Below, in pieces: positions 9,472-17,104 of a DNA stretch of 64,000 nucleotides (within the stretch, counting starts at the first letter, position 1; each line of letters starts with the position of its first letter). The stretch spans positions 62,001 through 126,000 of the forward strand of contig JAFUOS010000007.1 in assembly GCA_017472665.1 (NCBI GenBank), written 5' to 3'. Position numbers and translations under genes: made by a program. The notes below the pieces were generated by a model. The model saw only the letters and a program-made list of their open reading frames with translations, did not search any database and was not told the DNA's origin. This DNA is from Tyzzerella sp. Its GTDB lineage: Bacteria > Bacillota > Clostridia > Lachnospirales > Lachnospiraceae.

Positions 9472-9878
9472 ATGAAAAGTTTGATTGTTTGCTACAGAGC
9501 GAATTAGAGAAGTCAGAATGGATCATAGATGGCAATTGGAAAATGGGTGTTTTGCAAACATAAAGACAGAAATACATACGAAGTGCCAGGCGGTCATTGG
9601 AGATAATTTCATGGTGGCTTTTCCAAAAGAAAAAAAGTTGATTTGGGAAGAATTTATAATAAGACATTTTGAGTTAGGGTATTGGAATGAATACATTACA
9701 GAGAATGGAGTTGTTTTTTTTATTTCATCTAGAAGACGGAATTAAAAGATATGAAGTATATGATTATGATAAAGAGGAAGTTCTTATGTTGTGTGAAAAG
9801 TTATGCGAATGTGCATTTGAATCCCTGAGACAAATGTTGGTCGGAAATCATTACTATAAAAGTGTGTTAGAAGATTGA
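9472..9878 (+). pseudogene. decayed Nudix hydrolase gene
   Basis: Pieces of one Nudix-type gene lie in different frames. The frame starting at ATG 9529 reads MAIGKWVFCKHKDR and then NTYEVPGGH, the beginning of a Nudix box, before a stop at 9604. The next frame continues with FMVAFPKEKKLIWEEF and GYWNEYITENGVV, and after an eight-T run near 9714-9721 the frame moves again to FHLEDGIKRYEVYDYD and ends at 9878. The catalytic REXXEE part of the Nudix box is missing. The gene is therefore truncated internally and frameshifted. Homology of the middle and last pieces rests on recall of related proteins. Confidence 0.6.
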
Positions 9879-9966
9879 TTTAAGCAAATTCCAATTTCGT
9901 ATGCTTTAGTAAAAGTTTATATCCAAAGAATATATAATAGATTTTTATAAATAATAAAAAATATGG

Positions 9967-9995
9967 TTGCAATACAAGTTTTTCGTTGATACAAT
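9967..9995 (+). promoter_or_regulatory. promoter of the repeat-containing RNA unit
   Basis: TTGCAA at 9967-9972 and TACAAT at 9990-9995 are separated by exactly 17 bases, a good sigma-A pair. Transcription would begin near 10002, upstream of the two structured repeats and of the terminator that ends near 10195. Confidence 0.55.
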
Positions 9996-10043
9996 ATTAT
10001 TAGAAAAGAAACTGTGATTCAGTGGTGGGTTGACACCTAAAAT

Positions 10044-10145
10044 CTGATATTTTTTCCGAACGAAGGTGTCGGAGGTTGGCAGGCAACAGAAAAACCTGAT
10101 ATTTTCCGGACATAGGTGCCGGAGGTTGGCAGACAACGGAAAAAT
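10044..10145 (+). repeat. tandem imperfect direct repeat, two copies
   Basis: The copies start at CTGATATTTT (10044 and 10096) and run about 50 bases, ending in GAAAA. They differ by a 2-base T indel and several substitutions, of which one pair is compensatory in the hairpin stem. The shared core includes GGAGGTTGGCAG in both copies. Only two copies are present. Confidence 0.75.
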
Positions 10146-10153
10146 CAACCATT

Positions 10154-10195
10154 AAAAGGGAATGTATGATGCTGCGGCATTGACATTCCCTTTTT
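10154..10195 (+). terminator. intrinsic terminator before the PBECR4 gene
   Basis: AAAAGGGAATGT (10154-10165) is perfectly complementary to ACATTCCCTTTT (10183-10194). The loop holds a further ATGC/GCAT pairing, and the right arm runs into a T-run. The next gene starts only 26 bases later, so its expression would need read-through or a separate start. Confidence 0.8.
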
Positions 10196-10220
10196 AAATT
10201 AGTTTACAAAGGAAGTATTT

Positions 10221-10892
10221 ATGGACAAAAGAAAAGCAATACAAATATTAACAAAAGCGGCTAAATTATATAAAGAAAATCTTGAAGACCAAAAGGTATT
10301 GTTTCTTTATGGAATTCCTTCTGAAATCAAAAAAGAAATTGAGAAAAAGGCAGATGTTCTGAGTCAGATGAAATATTATGAAGTTGCTTTCCATCGTTAT
10401 AATTTTTTGCATCTGACAGGAGTAAAAGTTAATCAAAGCGAAATTCAATCAGCGATTCATTTTTACGAAAAATGTTTGAGTAACCGTTTAAAAGAAGATG
10501 ATTTTACTTTTGCATCTGATGGTTCAACTGTGCAAAAGCTGGAAATTTTAGAAAATATGATGCAATTAAAAAAGAATGTAACGATGATTGGAGATTTTAC
10601 AGATAGAGGCCCCCAATTATATTCTAAAAAGGTAGCAGGAAATATTTGTGCATGTATTGGATTTGTTAAAGATAAAAATACAAACCTTAATGTTCCGAAT
10701 ACTTTGTTGAAAAAGGATATTAGAGATGTTACAGCAACGCCAACGGAGAAAGTTTATATAATTGTGTCAAAACACTATGCAGATGATAAGTACCATATTA
10801 TGAATAAACTTGATAAAGCAATTGATTTGGCATCATGCAAATTTAGAGATGCTATTGAGTCTATTATAGACAAAGAAAAACTACTAAGTTGA
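10221..10892 (+). CDS. PBECR4-like (barnase/EndoU/colicin/RelE fold) nuclease-family protein
   Basis: A 223-residue protein matching by memory the PBECR4 family, a phage-associated branch of the BECR RNase fold. Recognisable parts are FLHLTGVK near residue 65, FYEKCLSNRL near 90, KLEILENMMQL, a GNICACIGFVKD strand near 145, VPNTLLKKDIRD near 165 and a final VYIIVSKHY strand. RNase activity is the expectation for the fold but no catalytic residues are proven. A ribosome binding site AAAGGAAG precedes the ATG. The structured repeat RNA and terminator immediately upstream give it the layout of a type III toxin gene. It could also be an isolated phage-derived remnant. Confidence 0.65.
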   Translation: MDKRKAIQILTKAAKLYKENLEDQKVLFLYGIPSEIKKEIEKKADVLSQMKYYEVAFHRYNFLHLTGVKVNQSEIQSAIHFYEKCLSNRLKEDDFTFASDGSTVQKLEILENMMQLKKNVTMIGDFTDRGPQLYSKKVAGNICACIGFVKDKNTNLNVPNTLLKKDIRDVTATPTEKVYIIVSKHYADDKYHIMNKLDKAIDLASCKFRDAIESIIDKEKLLS

Positions 10893-11057
10893 GTTTTAAA
10901 ACCTCACTTGCTATCTAATCTCGCAGCGCGCAGCAAGCAGACCGACATTTCCTTAATAGTAGATGGAAAGGAGTTTCTAAACAGTGTTTAACAGTTTCAG
11001 TAAAAAAATACAGAAACAGATATTAAAATAAACCTTGTTTCAAAAAATGCAGTTACG

Positions 11058-11066
11058 TGGTATGAT
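11058..11066 (+). promoter_or_regulatory. extended -10 promoter of the ATC-hydrolase family gene
   Basis: TGG followed by TATGAT (11061-11066) forms an extended -10 element. A weak -35 candidate TTTCAA lies 17 bases upstream. The gene starts 38 bases later with an AGAAGGAG ribosome binding site. Confidence 0.4.
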
Positions 11067-11103
11067 GAAATAAAGTTATTAGTTATCAGAAGGAGAAAAC
11101 CAA

Positions 11104-11604
11104 ATGAGTATTAAAAATGAACCAAAGATTAAAAATCCATTAATTGTAGCAATCAGAGAACAGTTAGAACACCGCGCACTTTGGATGTATCTGCTTTGTG
11201 ACGAAGCAAAGAAAAAAGGCTTAGATTCCAAAGATTATGCGCCAGATGCCATCAAACGCTGTGGTTTATATCAAGGTGCAAACTTGCGCAAGAAAGCAGG
11301 CGGCGAAGATTCTCTCAAAGGTTTGAAAAAGACATTGTTCTCAAAATTTGCCCAGTGGGTATTCGAGATGGATATTAAACAATGTACAGATGATCATCTG
11401 GATATTGATTTTCACTATTGTCCACTGGTAAAAGCATGGCAGAAGCAAGGCTGTTCAGATGAAGAAATCAAGGTGCTCTGCGACCATGCAATGTGCGGAG
11501 ACAGAGGAATCGCAGAAAGCTTCGGATGCGAATTAGACCTTCCAGCAACCATCGCTAATGGTGATGATGTATGTCAGATACGCTTTGTGAGAAGGGAAAA
11601 ATAA
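11104..11604 (+). CDS. L-2-amino-thiazoline-4-carboxylic acid hydrolase family protein
   Basis: A 166-residue cytosolic protein of the ATC-hydrolase-like family. Recognisable features are IDFHYCPLVKAW near residue 100, the conserved LCDHAMCGDRGIAE, and the terminal TIANGDDVCQIRF. Named members open the thiazoline ring on the way to L-cysteine in Pseudomonas, but most Clostridia members are uncharacterised, so the substrate is not assigned. It stands alone, with its own promoter candidate, and is followed by a large inverted-repeat element. The N-terminal sequence is rich in Lys and Glu. Confidence 0.72.
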   Translation: MSIKNEPKIKNPLIVAIREQLEHRALWMYLLCDEAKKKGLDSKDYAPDAIKRCGLYQGANLRKKAGGEDSLKGLKKTLFSKFAQWVFEMDIKQCTDDHLDIDFHYCPLVKAWQKQGCSDEEIKVLCDHAMCGDRGIAESFGCELDLPATIANGDDVCQIRFVRREK

Positions 11605-11639
11605 TATGCATTTAAAGTTCTTGAACTCATAGACTCACA

Positions 11640-11696
11640 GAAGAAATTAAGATATATCCTGAAGCGTTGGAGCGAAGGGTATATCTTAATTTCTTC
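11640..11696. repeat. long inverted repeat (hairpin A)
   Basis: The left arm (11640-11659) and right arm (11678-11696) match over 17 consecutive bases starting with GAAGAAATTAAG, plus two more pairs after a one-base bulge. The pairing continues outward imperfectly toward GAACTCATAG and GTATGAACTC. It begins about 35 bases after the ATC-hydrolase stop and could end its transcript, although no T-run follows. Confidence 0.7.
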
Positions 11697-11720
11697 GTGG
11701 GTGTATGAACTCTCCAGACT

Positions 11721-11814
11721 CGAGAAAATCTTCGATTTTCCCTCGTTGACGATGTGCTTTCTTCGAAAGACGGCAATTTGCATTGCCTATTGCCTACGGC
11801 AATCACATCGTCAA
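11721..11814. repeat. hairpin followed by a four-way-junction (cloverleaf) element
   Basis: CGAG-AAAATC (11721-11730) pairs with GATTTT-CTCG (11734-11745, two extra C). Directly after, TTGACGATGTG (11746-11756) pairs perfectly with CACATCGTCAA (11804-11814) and encloses three perfect hairpins: CTTTC/GAAAG (11757-11769), GGCAAT/ATTGCC (11772-11787) and ATTGCC/GGCAAT (11789-11803), with loops of 3-4 bases. This folds as a cloverleaf. It lacks tRNA signatures. A palindromic dispersed repeat or a structured RNA are the likely explanations. Confidence 0.75.
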
Positions 11815-11842
11815 ATACAAATTTACAAATTCCCAATCGATT

Positions 11843-11872
11843 GTAATATCCCCATCTCCCCACACATATACT
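11843..11872 (+). promoter_or_regulatory. candidate sigma-E-type sporulation promoter
   Basis: CATATACT at 11865-11872 agrees with the sigma-E -10 consensus CATACANT at all but one position. GTAATATC (11843-11850) is 14 bases upstream and resembles the -35. The yqfC-yqfD operon is a known sigma-E target in Bacillus, which fits. Confidence 0.45.
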
Positions 11873-11900
11873 GAATAAATTGCATTTTTAACGTGATTCC

Positions 11901-12179
11901 ATGAACAAAAACCCATTCAAATCCCGTGTCTCCGACGCAGCCAACATCCCCAAAGACGTCATCCTCGGCGTCCCCCTCATTCGCATGGTCGGACAGGAAG
12001 AATTCTATATAGAAAACTACCGGGGCATCCTCGAATACACAGACACCTTCATCCGGGTACAGACCAAAATCGGACAGATTCACCTATCCGGCAAAAGCCT
12101 CGAAGTCATCTACTATACCAATGATGAAATGAAAGTAGTTGGACATATTGAAAGTGTGGAATACCATCAAGGAGGATAG
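11901..12179 (+). CDS. yqfC: sporulation protein YqfC
   Basis: A 92-residue YabP/YqfC-family protein, with GVPLIRMVGQEEFYIENYRG in the core and a LSGKSLEVIYYTNDEMKVVG end. It is made in the mother cell during sporulation in relatives, with no known enzyme activity. It is followed after 2 bases by yqfD, as in most spore formers. The first two thirds of the gene are markedly C-rich (CCC, ATC, GTC codons) compared with yqfD, an oddity noted below. The Shine-Dalgarno is weak. Confidence 0.85.
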   Translation: MNKNPFKSRVSDAANIPKDVILGVPLIRMVGQEEFYIENYRGILEYTDTFIRVQTKIGQIHLSGKSLEVIYYTNDEMKVVGHIESVEYHQGG

Positions 12180-12181
12180 GC

Positions 12182-13381
12182 GTGCAAAATCAACTCACAA
12201 ATCAATTACAAGGCTATTTAAGGATCCGAATCACAGGCTACTCCCCAGAACGCTTTCTAAACCTTTGCAAACATAAAGAAATTGAAATATGGGGATTGGA
12301 AGCGAAACATAACGCTTACGAAATGTATATGACCGTAAAAGGATTTCGCGAATTAAAACCAATTCTAAGGAAAACGAGAACTCGAATCACCATCCTGGAG
12401 CGATACGGAGTTCCTTTTTTCTTTCATAAATACCGCAAACGAAAAATGTTTTTCGCCGGAGTGCTCCTTTGCATCGGGCTAATCTTTGTCCTGTCAAAAT
12501 TTATCTGGAACATCGAAATCGAAGGAAATCAAACCATTACAGATGATGTTCTGATAGAATACTTAGAGACCGAACATATCTACCATGGCATGAAAATAAG
12601 TGACGTAAAATGCGAAGAAATCGTAACTAATATCCGAAAACAATTTAATGATATCATATGGGTTTCTGCCTCTTTGGAAGGCTGCAATCTCATTATTGCT
12701 GTTAAAGAAAATACAGATACATTTCAAGTCAGTCAAACAGAAGAAGAGCCGGCTGATATCATTGCTAACGCTGATGGCGTAATTACGGAAATTATTACAA
12801 GAAGCGGTGTTCCTTGCGTAAATGAAGGAGATTCAGTAATGGCCGGAGATATGTTGGTATCTGGTACAGTCGAAGTAAAGAATGATGCTGGAGAGGTTAT
12901 CCGAGAGGATTATAAAGAAGCAGATGCTGATATTTACGCAGAAGTTACACTTACGTACGAGGATTTGTGTGAAACACTATATGAAGTAAAAGAATATACA
13001 AAAGACCGACACAAGCAAGTTTATCTCAACATCTTTGGATATCGTGTTGCACTTGGTATTCGAAAATCTGAAACAGAAAATTACGAAATAGCATCAGAAG
13101 AAACGCAATTAAAACTGAATCAGAATTTTTATCTTCCAATTTCCTATGGCGTGTATCGAGGCAAAACGTATCAACTGAAGAAAATAGAGCGAACAAAAGA
13201 AGAAAAAGAAGAAATTTTGAATCATAATTTGGAATTGTACTGCAAAGAATTAGAAGAAAGCGGAGCCATAGTACTGGATAAAAAGATTCAAATGACAGAA
13301 GAAGCAAATTGTATGCGGGCAAAAGGATACCTAAAAGTAAAACAGTCCATTGGAACTACAAGGAAATCGGTTGATTTCTAG
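12182..13381 (+). CDS. yqfD: sporulation membrane protein YqfD
   Basis: A 399-residue protein with one membrane segment near residue 97-117 (FAGVLLCIGLIFVLSKF). Conserved parts are RITGYSPERFLN and the region after the membrane containing IEIEGNQTIT, a POTRA-like segment, and LIIAVKEN. The GTG start at 12182 follows AAGGAGGA. YqfD is required for efficient sporulation in Bacillus and Clostridium relatives. It forms an operon with yqfC; phoH follows 53 bases later. Confidence 0.88.
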   Translation: MQNQLTNQLQGYLRIRITGYSPERFLNLCKHKEIEIWGLEAKHNAYEMYMTVKGFRELKPILRKTRTRITILERYGVPFFFHKYRKRKMFFAGVLLCIGLIFVLSKFIWNIEIEGNQTITDDVLIEYLETEHIYHGMKISDVKCEEIVTNIRKQFNDIIWVSASLEGCNLIIAVKENTDTFQVSQTEEEPADIIANADGVITEIITRSGVPCVNEGDSVMAGDMLVSGTVEVKNDAGEVIREDYKEADADIYAEVTLTYEDLCETLYEVKEYTKDRHKQVYLNIFGYRVALGIRKSETENYEIASEETQLKLNQNFYLPISYGVYRGKTYQLKKIERTKEEKEEILNHNLELYCKELEESGAIVLDKKIQMTEEANCMRAKGYLKVKQSIGTTRKSVDF

Positions 13382-13434
13382 TATATGACTGTGCTAGAAT
13401 AGAATGGATTATGAAGGGAAGAAAGGAAAGATAC

Positions 13435-14424
13435 ATGAGTATTCTTGAACAAGTAATAGAAATACCTGCTGAGCATGAAAGCAATGTCTTTGGACAGTTT
13501 GATGCATATGCGAAAAAAATAGAAAGAACCCTGCATGTCACATTGATTGCGAGAGATGGCAATGTCAAGATTCTTGGAGAAGCGAAACGCGTAGATCAGG
13601 CAAAACGTGTATTAGAACAATTAGTTGCTTTATCACATCGCGGCAATACGATTACCGAGCAAAATGTAGATTATGCCATTTCGCTTGTGTTTGAAGACAG
13701 CGAAAAAGAACTGGTAGAGATTGATAAAGACATCATCTGCCACACCCTGCAAGGCAAACCTATCAAACCGAAAACAGTTGGACAGAAAAAATATGTAGAT
13801 GCGATCCGCAAGCAAATGATTACATTTGGTCTTGGCCCTGCTGGAACAGGAAAAACCTATCTTGCGATGGCAATGGCGATTACCGCTTTTAAAAACAATG
13901 AGGTTGGCCGTATTATTTTAACACGCCCTGCAATTGAAGCTGGCGAAAAGTTGGGATTTCTTCCAGGAGATTTACAAAGTAAGATTGACCCATATTTAAG
14001 ACCGTTATATGATGCTTTATATCAGATTATGGGTGCAGAAAGCTTTATTAAAAATTCAGAAAAAGGCTTAATCGAAGTTGCACCGCTTGCTTATATGAGA
14101 GGGCGTACTTTAGATAATGCATTTATTATTTTAGATGAAGCACAAAATACCACACCAGCACAGATGAAGATGTTCCTGACCAGAATTGGTTTTGGTTCAA
14201 AAGTAGTTATTACCGGAGATGCGACCCAAAAGGATTTGCCATCCACTATGGTCTCTGGTCTTGACGTAGCAACGAAAGTGGTAAAAAATATCGAAGATAT
14301 CTCGATTTGTACGCTGACCAGCAAGGACGTTGTAAGACATCCATTGGTACAGCAAATCGTAAAAGCTTACGAAGAGTATGAGAAGAAAAGTGAACGTGCA
14401 AAAGATAAAAGGAGAAGGTCATGA
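13435..14424 (+). CDS. phoH: PhoH family ATPase (PhoL type)
   Basis: A 329-residue protein with an N-terminal KH-like region and a P-loop helicase-type domain: Walker A GPAGTGKTYLA near residue 140 and Walker B FIILDEAQN near 235. PhoL/PhoH proteins sit beside ybeY and are linked to ribosome and RNA maturation. The ATG at 13435 is preferred over one 24 bases upstream because GAAAGGAAAG precedes it. The stop overlaps the ybeY start in ATGA, which implies coupling. Confidence 0.92.
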   Translation: MSILEQVIEIPAEHESNVFGQFDAYAKKIERTLHVTLIARDGNVKILGEAKRVDQAKRVLEQLVALSHRGNTITEQNVDYAISLVFEDSEKELVEIDKDIICHTLQGKPIKPKTVGQKKYVDAIRKQMITFGLGPAGTGKTYLAMAMAITAFKNNEVGRIILTRPAIEAGEKLGFLPGDLQSKIDPYLRPLYDALYQIMGAESFIKNSEKGLIEVAPLAYMRGRTLDNAFIILDEAQNTTPAQMKMFLTRIGFGSKVVITGDATQKDLPSTMVSGLDVATKVVKNIEDISICTLTSKDVVRHPLVQQIVKAYEEYEKKSERAKDKRRRS

Positions 14425-14915
14425 CATTACTTTTTGAAGAAGAAGGAGAGTTATCGCTCCCATTAGAATGTGAAGAACTTGCAAAAAAAGTTATCGAAGC
14501 AGCTGTAGATTACGAGGAATGTCCTTATGAAACAGAAGTAAATCTGCTTCTTACCATGAATAACGAAATTCACGAAATGAATCGCCAGTTCCGGCAAATC
14601 GACCGTCCAACGGATGTACTTTCATTTCCGATGGTCGATTACGAAGAACCAGGTAAATTTGATTTTCTAGAAGAAGCAATGGAATATTTCAATCCAGAAA
14701 CGGGGGAACTCGTGCTGGGAGATATCGTGATTTCCAAAGAAAAAGTGATTGCGCAGGCGGAAGAGTATGGACATTCCATCGAGCGCGAATATGCGTTTTT
14801 GATTGCACACAGTATGCTTCATTTATTTGGTTACGACCATATGGAAGAGGAAGAACGTGCTGTAATGGAGCAGAAGCAAAAAGAAATTCTTGAGCAATTA
14901 CAAATTTTGAGATAA
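14421..14915 (+). CDS. ybeY: endoribonuclease YbeY
   Basis: A 164-residue metal-dependent RNase acting in 16S rRNA 3'-end maturation and ribosome quality control. The zinc-binding signature HSMLHLFGYDH (three His of HxxxHxxxxxH) is complete near residue 133-143, and RPTDVLSFPM near 55-65 is conserved. Translationally coupled to phoH by a 4-base overlap. dgkA and era, which often follow in Firmicutes, are not next here; a flippase gene follows. Confidence 0.94.
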   Translation: MTLLFEEEGELSLPLECEELAKKVIEAAVDYEECPYETEVNLLLTMNNEIHEMNRQFRQIDRPTDVLSFPMVDYEEPGKFDFLEEAMEYFNPETGELVLGDIVISKEKVIAQAEEYGHSIEREYAFLIAHSMLHLFGYDHMEEEERAVMEQKQKEILEQLQILR

Positions 14916-14970
14916 ACTTTTAAAATAAGTCTTCAAGAAAGGTAATGGAAAGATTATAAAGAGGGATTTT

Positions 14971-16635
14971 ATGGAAACACAACAAAAGAAGAAAAATAGC
15001 AGTTTCCTAATGCAGGGAATTATCCTTGCTGCTGCAGGAATCATTACAAGATTAATTGGAATTGCATACCGTATCCCAGTCAACAACATTCTGGGTGATG
15101 AAGGACAAGGCTTTTATGGATGTGCTTTTTCCATCTATAATATTGCCCTGCTTTTGACATCTTACAGCCTTCCATTGGCGGTTTCGAAACTGGTATCTGC
15201 ACGTGTATCAAAAAAAGAATATAAGAATGCGATGCGTATTTTCAAAGGCGCTTTGCTGTTTGCAATTATTGTAGGAGCGGTAGTTGGCATTATCGTCTTT
15301 GTTGGCGCAGAGTTTATTGCAGGTGAGATTATGTCGCTAAAATTAAGTGCTTACGCACTTCGGGTTTTAGCACCAGGCTTATTTATCGTGGCCGTCATGG
15401 GCGTAGTTAGAGGATTTTTCCAAGGCATGGGCACGATGGTTCCGACCGCACTTTCTCAGATTGTGGAACAGATTGTCAATGCGATTGTCAGCATCATTGG
15501 AGCCAGTTATCTGCTTGAAATGGGAAAGAAAGTGAAAGAAACCAAAGAAAATGCTTCTCTGCCATATGCATATGGGGCAGCCGGAGGAACACTTGGAACG
15601 GTTTCTGGAGCATTAATTGGACTGATTTTCCTAATTCTAGTGATGATGCTATTTTATCCGACACTGAAACGAAGAGTTCAGAAAGACAAAACAAAAAATC
15701 TGGAAGGATATAGCGATATCTATTCCGTATTACTTATGACGATTGCTCCTGTTATTTTAAGCACTGCGATTTATAACATTAGTGAAACATTGGACCAGGG
15801 TATCTTCAGTAATATCATGGTTGCTCAAGGACATACAGAAAAAGAGACTGCGGAACTTTTGGGAATGTTCACCGGAAAATATAATACGCTGATTAATATT
15901 CCACTGGCAGTTGCAAATGCGCTTGGAGCTTCTTTGATTCCAAGTTTGACAGCTACAGTCGCAAGCGGTACAAAGAAACAGATTCATGCAAAAATAAACA
16001 TGGTAATCCGATTCGTTATGATGATTGCCATTCCGTGTGCCGTTGGTTTTTTAGTTTTAGCAGAGCCGATTCTTGATTTGTTATACAGTGGCAATATTGA
16101 AATTCCTGCACACATGTTACAGCTTGGAGCAATTACTGTTATTTTCTACTGCCTTTCAACTGTTACAAACGCAATCTTACAGGGCATTAATAAAATGACA
16201 ACGCCAGTAAAACACGGTGCGATTTCATTGGTGGTACATTTAATAGGATTATATATCATGCTTGTGTTCTTTAAATGGGAGATTTATGCAGTGGTAGTTG
16301 GAAATATTATTTTCTCACTGTGTATGTGTATTCTAAATGCACGTGCATTAAAGCAAGCGGTGAGATATCAGCAGGAAGTAACAAGAACATTTCTTATCCC
16401 ACTGGGTTCAGCTGCAATTATGGGAGTCATTACTTTTGCCGCATATTTCTTGATGAAAATCGCATTGCCAAAGGCAGTCTCAACCATTTTAGCACTAGCG
16501 GTTGCTGTTCTTGTATATGGTATATGCCTATTAAAATTTGGAGCTTTGACAGCAGACGAAATTGTGGCATTGCCAAAAGGCGCAAGTATCTATAAGCTGT
16601 TGGTAAAATTTCATTTGATGGAAGAAGAGTATTGA
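14971..16635 (+). CDS. SpoVB/MurJ-like polysaccharide flippase
   Basis: A 554-residue integral membrane protein with about 14 hydrophobic segments and the MATE/MOP-type opening IILAAAGIITRLIGIAYRIP. Other features are DEGQGFYG and GVVRGFFQGMG, usual in SpoVB-like proteins. Members move lipid-linked glycans across the membrane, lipid II in the MurJ case, or act in spore cortex formation (SpoVB). Which of these applies here is not decided by sequence. It is monocistronic or the last gene of the phoH-ybeY operon. Confidence 0.85.
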   Translation: METQQKKKNSSFLMQGIILAAAGIITRLIGIAYRIPVNNILGDEGQGFYGCAFSIYNIALLLTSYSLPLAVSKLVSARVSKKEYKNAMRIFKGALLFAIIVGAVVGIIVFVGAEFIAGEIMSLKLSAYALRVLAPGLFIVAVMGVVRGFFQGMGTMVPTALSQIVEQIVNAIVSIIGASYLLEMGKKVKETKENASLPYAYGAAGGTLGTVSGALIGLIFLILVMMLFYPTLKRRVQKDKTKNLEGYSDIYSVLLMTIAPVILSTAIYNISETLDQGIFSNIMVAQGHTEKETAELLGMFTGKYNTLINIPLAVANALGASLIPSLTATVASGTKKQIHAKINMVIRFVMMIAIPCAVGFLVLAEPILDLLYSGNIEIPAHMLQLGAITVIFYCLSTVTNAILQGINKMTTPVKHGAISLVVHLIGLYIMLVFFKWEIYAVVVGNIIFSLCMCILNARALKQAVRYQQEVTRTFLIPLGSAAIMGVITFAAYFLMKIALPKAVSTILALAVAVLVYGICLLKFGALTADEIVALPKGASIYKLLVKFHLMEEEY

Positions 16636-16714
16636 TTTCAAAGCGAAATTTCATGCCTTTTGTATAAATAGAATAGAAAAAACCAATACTGTATGAAAAA
16701 AGGAGTAGCATTTT

Positions 16715-17044
16715 ATGCAAAAAAGAAGCGGTATCGGTTTTCTAATTCTAACGATTGTAATTGTTTTTGTATTTATATTTGTCTATAAAGTCAGTTATCA
16801 GAAAGCCCTTTCAGATAATGAAGAGCAGAACAAAGAAGAAAAAGTAGGCTTAGAGGATTATTTTTATATCAAAGCGACAGATGGATATGTAACAGTGTAT
16901 CTTGCAGATCAAGAAACTGTTTATGAATACACCTCTATTCCAGTCAGCGAACTTCCGGAAGATGTGCAAGAAGAACTGAAAAACGGCAAAAAAGTAACCA
17001 ACATTGGACAAGTATATGGATTTTTGGAAAATTATTCGAGTTGA
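16715..17044 (+). CDS. BofC C-terminal domain-like membrane-anchored protein
   Basis: A 109-residue protein with one N-terminal membrane helix (residues 8-24) and an extracytoplasmic part YIKATDGYVTVYLADQETVYEYT that resembles the C-terminal domain of BofC, a regulator of SigK processing in Bacillus. It ends with VYGFLENYSS, a pattern I recall in related Lachnospiraceae proteins. The role is unknown here. It has a strong AAAAGGAG ribosome binding site. Confidence 0.6.
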   Translation: MQKRSGIGFLILTIVIVFVFIFVYKVSYQKALSDNEEQNKEEKVGLEDYFYIKATDGYVTVYLADQETVYEYTSIPVSELPEDVQEELKNGKKVTNIGQVYGFLENYSS

Positions 17045-17070
17045 TTTAGAGACTACAAAAGAGTTATAGT
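17041..17070 (+). promoter_or_regulatory. candidate promoter for the ynzC-folate-miaB operon
   Basis: TTGATT at 17041-17046 and TATAGT at 17065-17070 are 18 bases apart. The -35 overlaps the preceding stop codon. The first gene starts 35 bases later. Confidence 0.4.
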
Positions 17071-17104
17071 ATAAGATAAGATTTCTAGGAAGGAATAAAA
17101 GAAC

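Larger units (their letters stand above)
10002..10195 (+). ncRNA. candidate structured RNA with two tandem hairpin repeats
   Basis: Two about 50-base units each fold into two small hairpins. In unit 1, CCGA (10056-10059) pairs with TCGG (10069-10072) and GTTG (10075-10078) with CAAC (10084-10087). In unit 2 the first stem is CCGG (10106-10109) with CCGG (10119-10122), an A-U to G-C compensatory change, and the second is again GTTG with CAAC (10125-10137). GGTTGA (10028-10033) and TCAACC (10145-10150) can close the whole array. GACACCT (10032-10038) can instead pair with AGGTGTC (10064-10070). A promoter and a terminator frame the unit, and a nuclease-like gene follows. No coding content is evident. 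Confidence 0.5.

Noticed and set aside
9945..10148. A - strand frame with an internal repeated segment
   Set aside because: The repetition mirrors the DNA repeat of the candidate RNA; no start signal or domain supports a protein.
11746..11814. tRNA gene
   Set aside because: The cloverleaf has an 11-bp outer stem, no T-loop or D-loop consensus and loops of only 3-4 bases.
11627..11863. A - strand coding frame through the inverted-repeat region
   Set aside because: It is a by-product of the palindromic arms, has no ribosome binding site and no recognisable domain.
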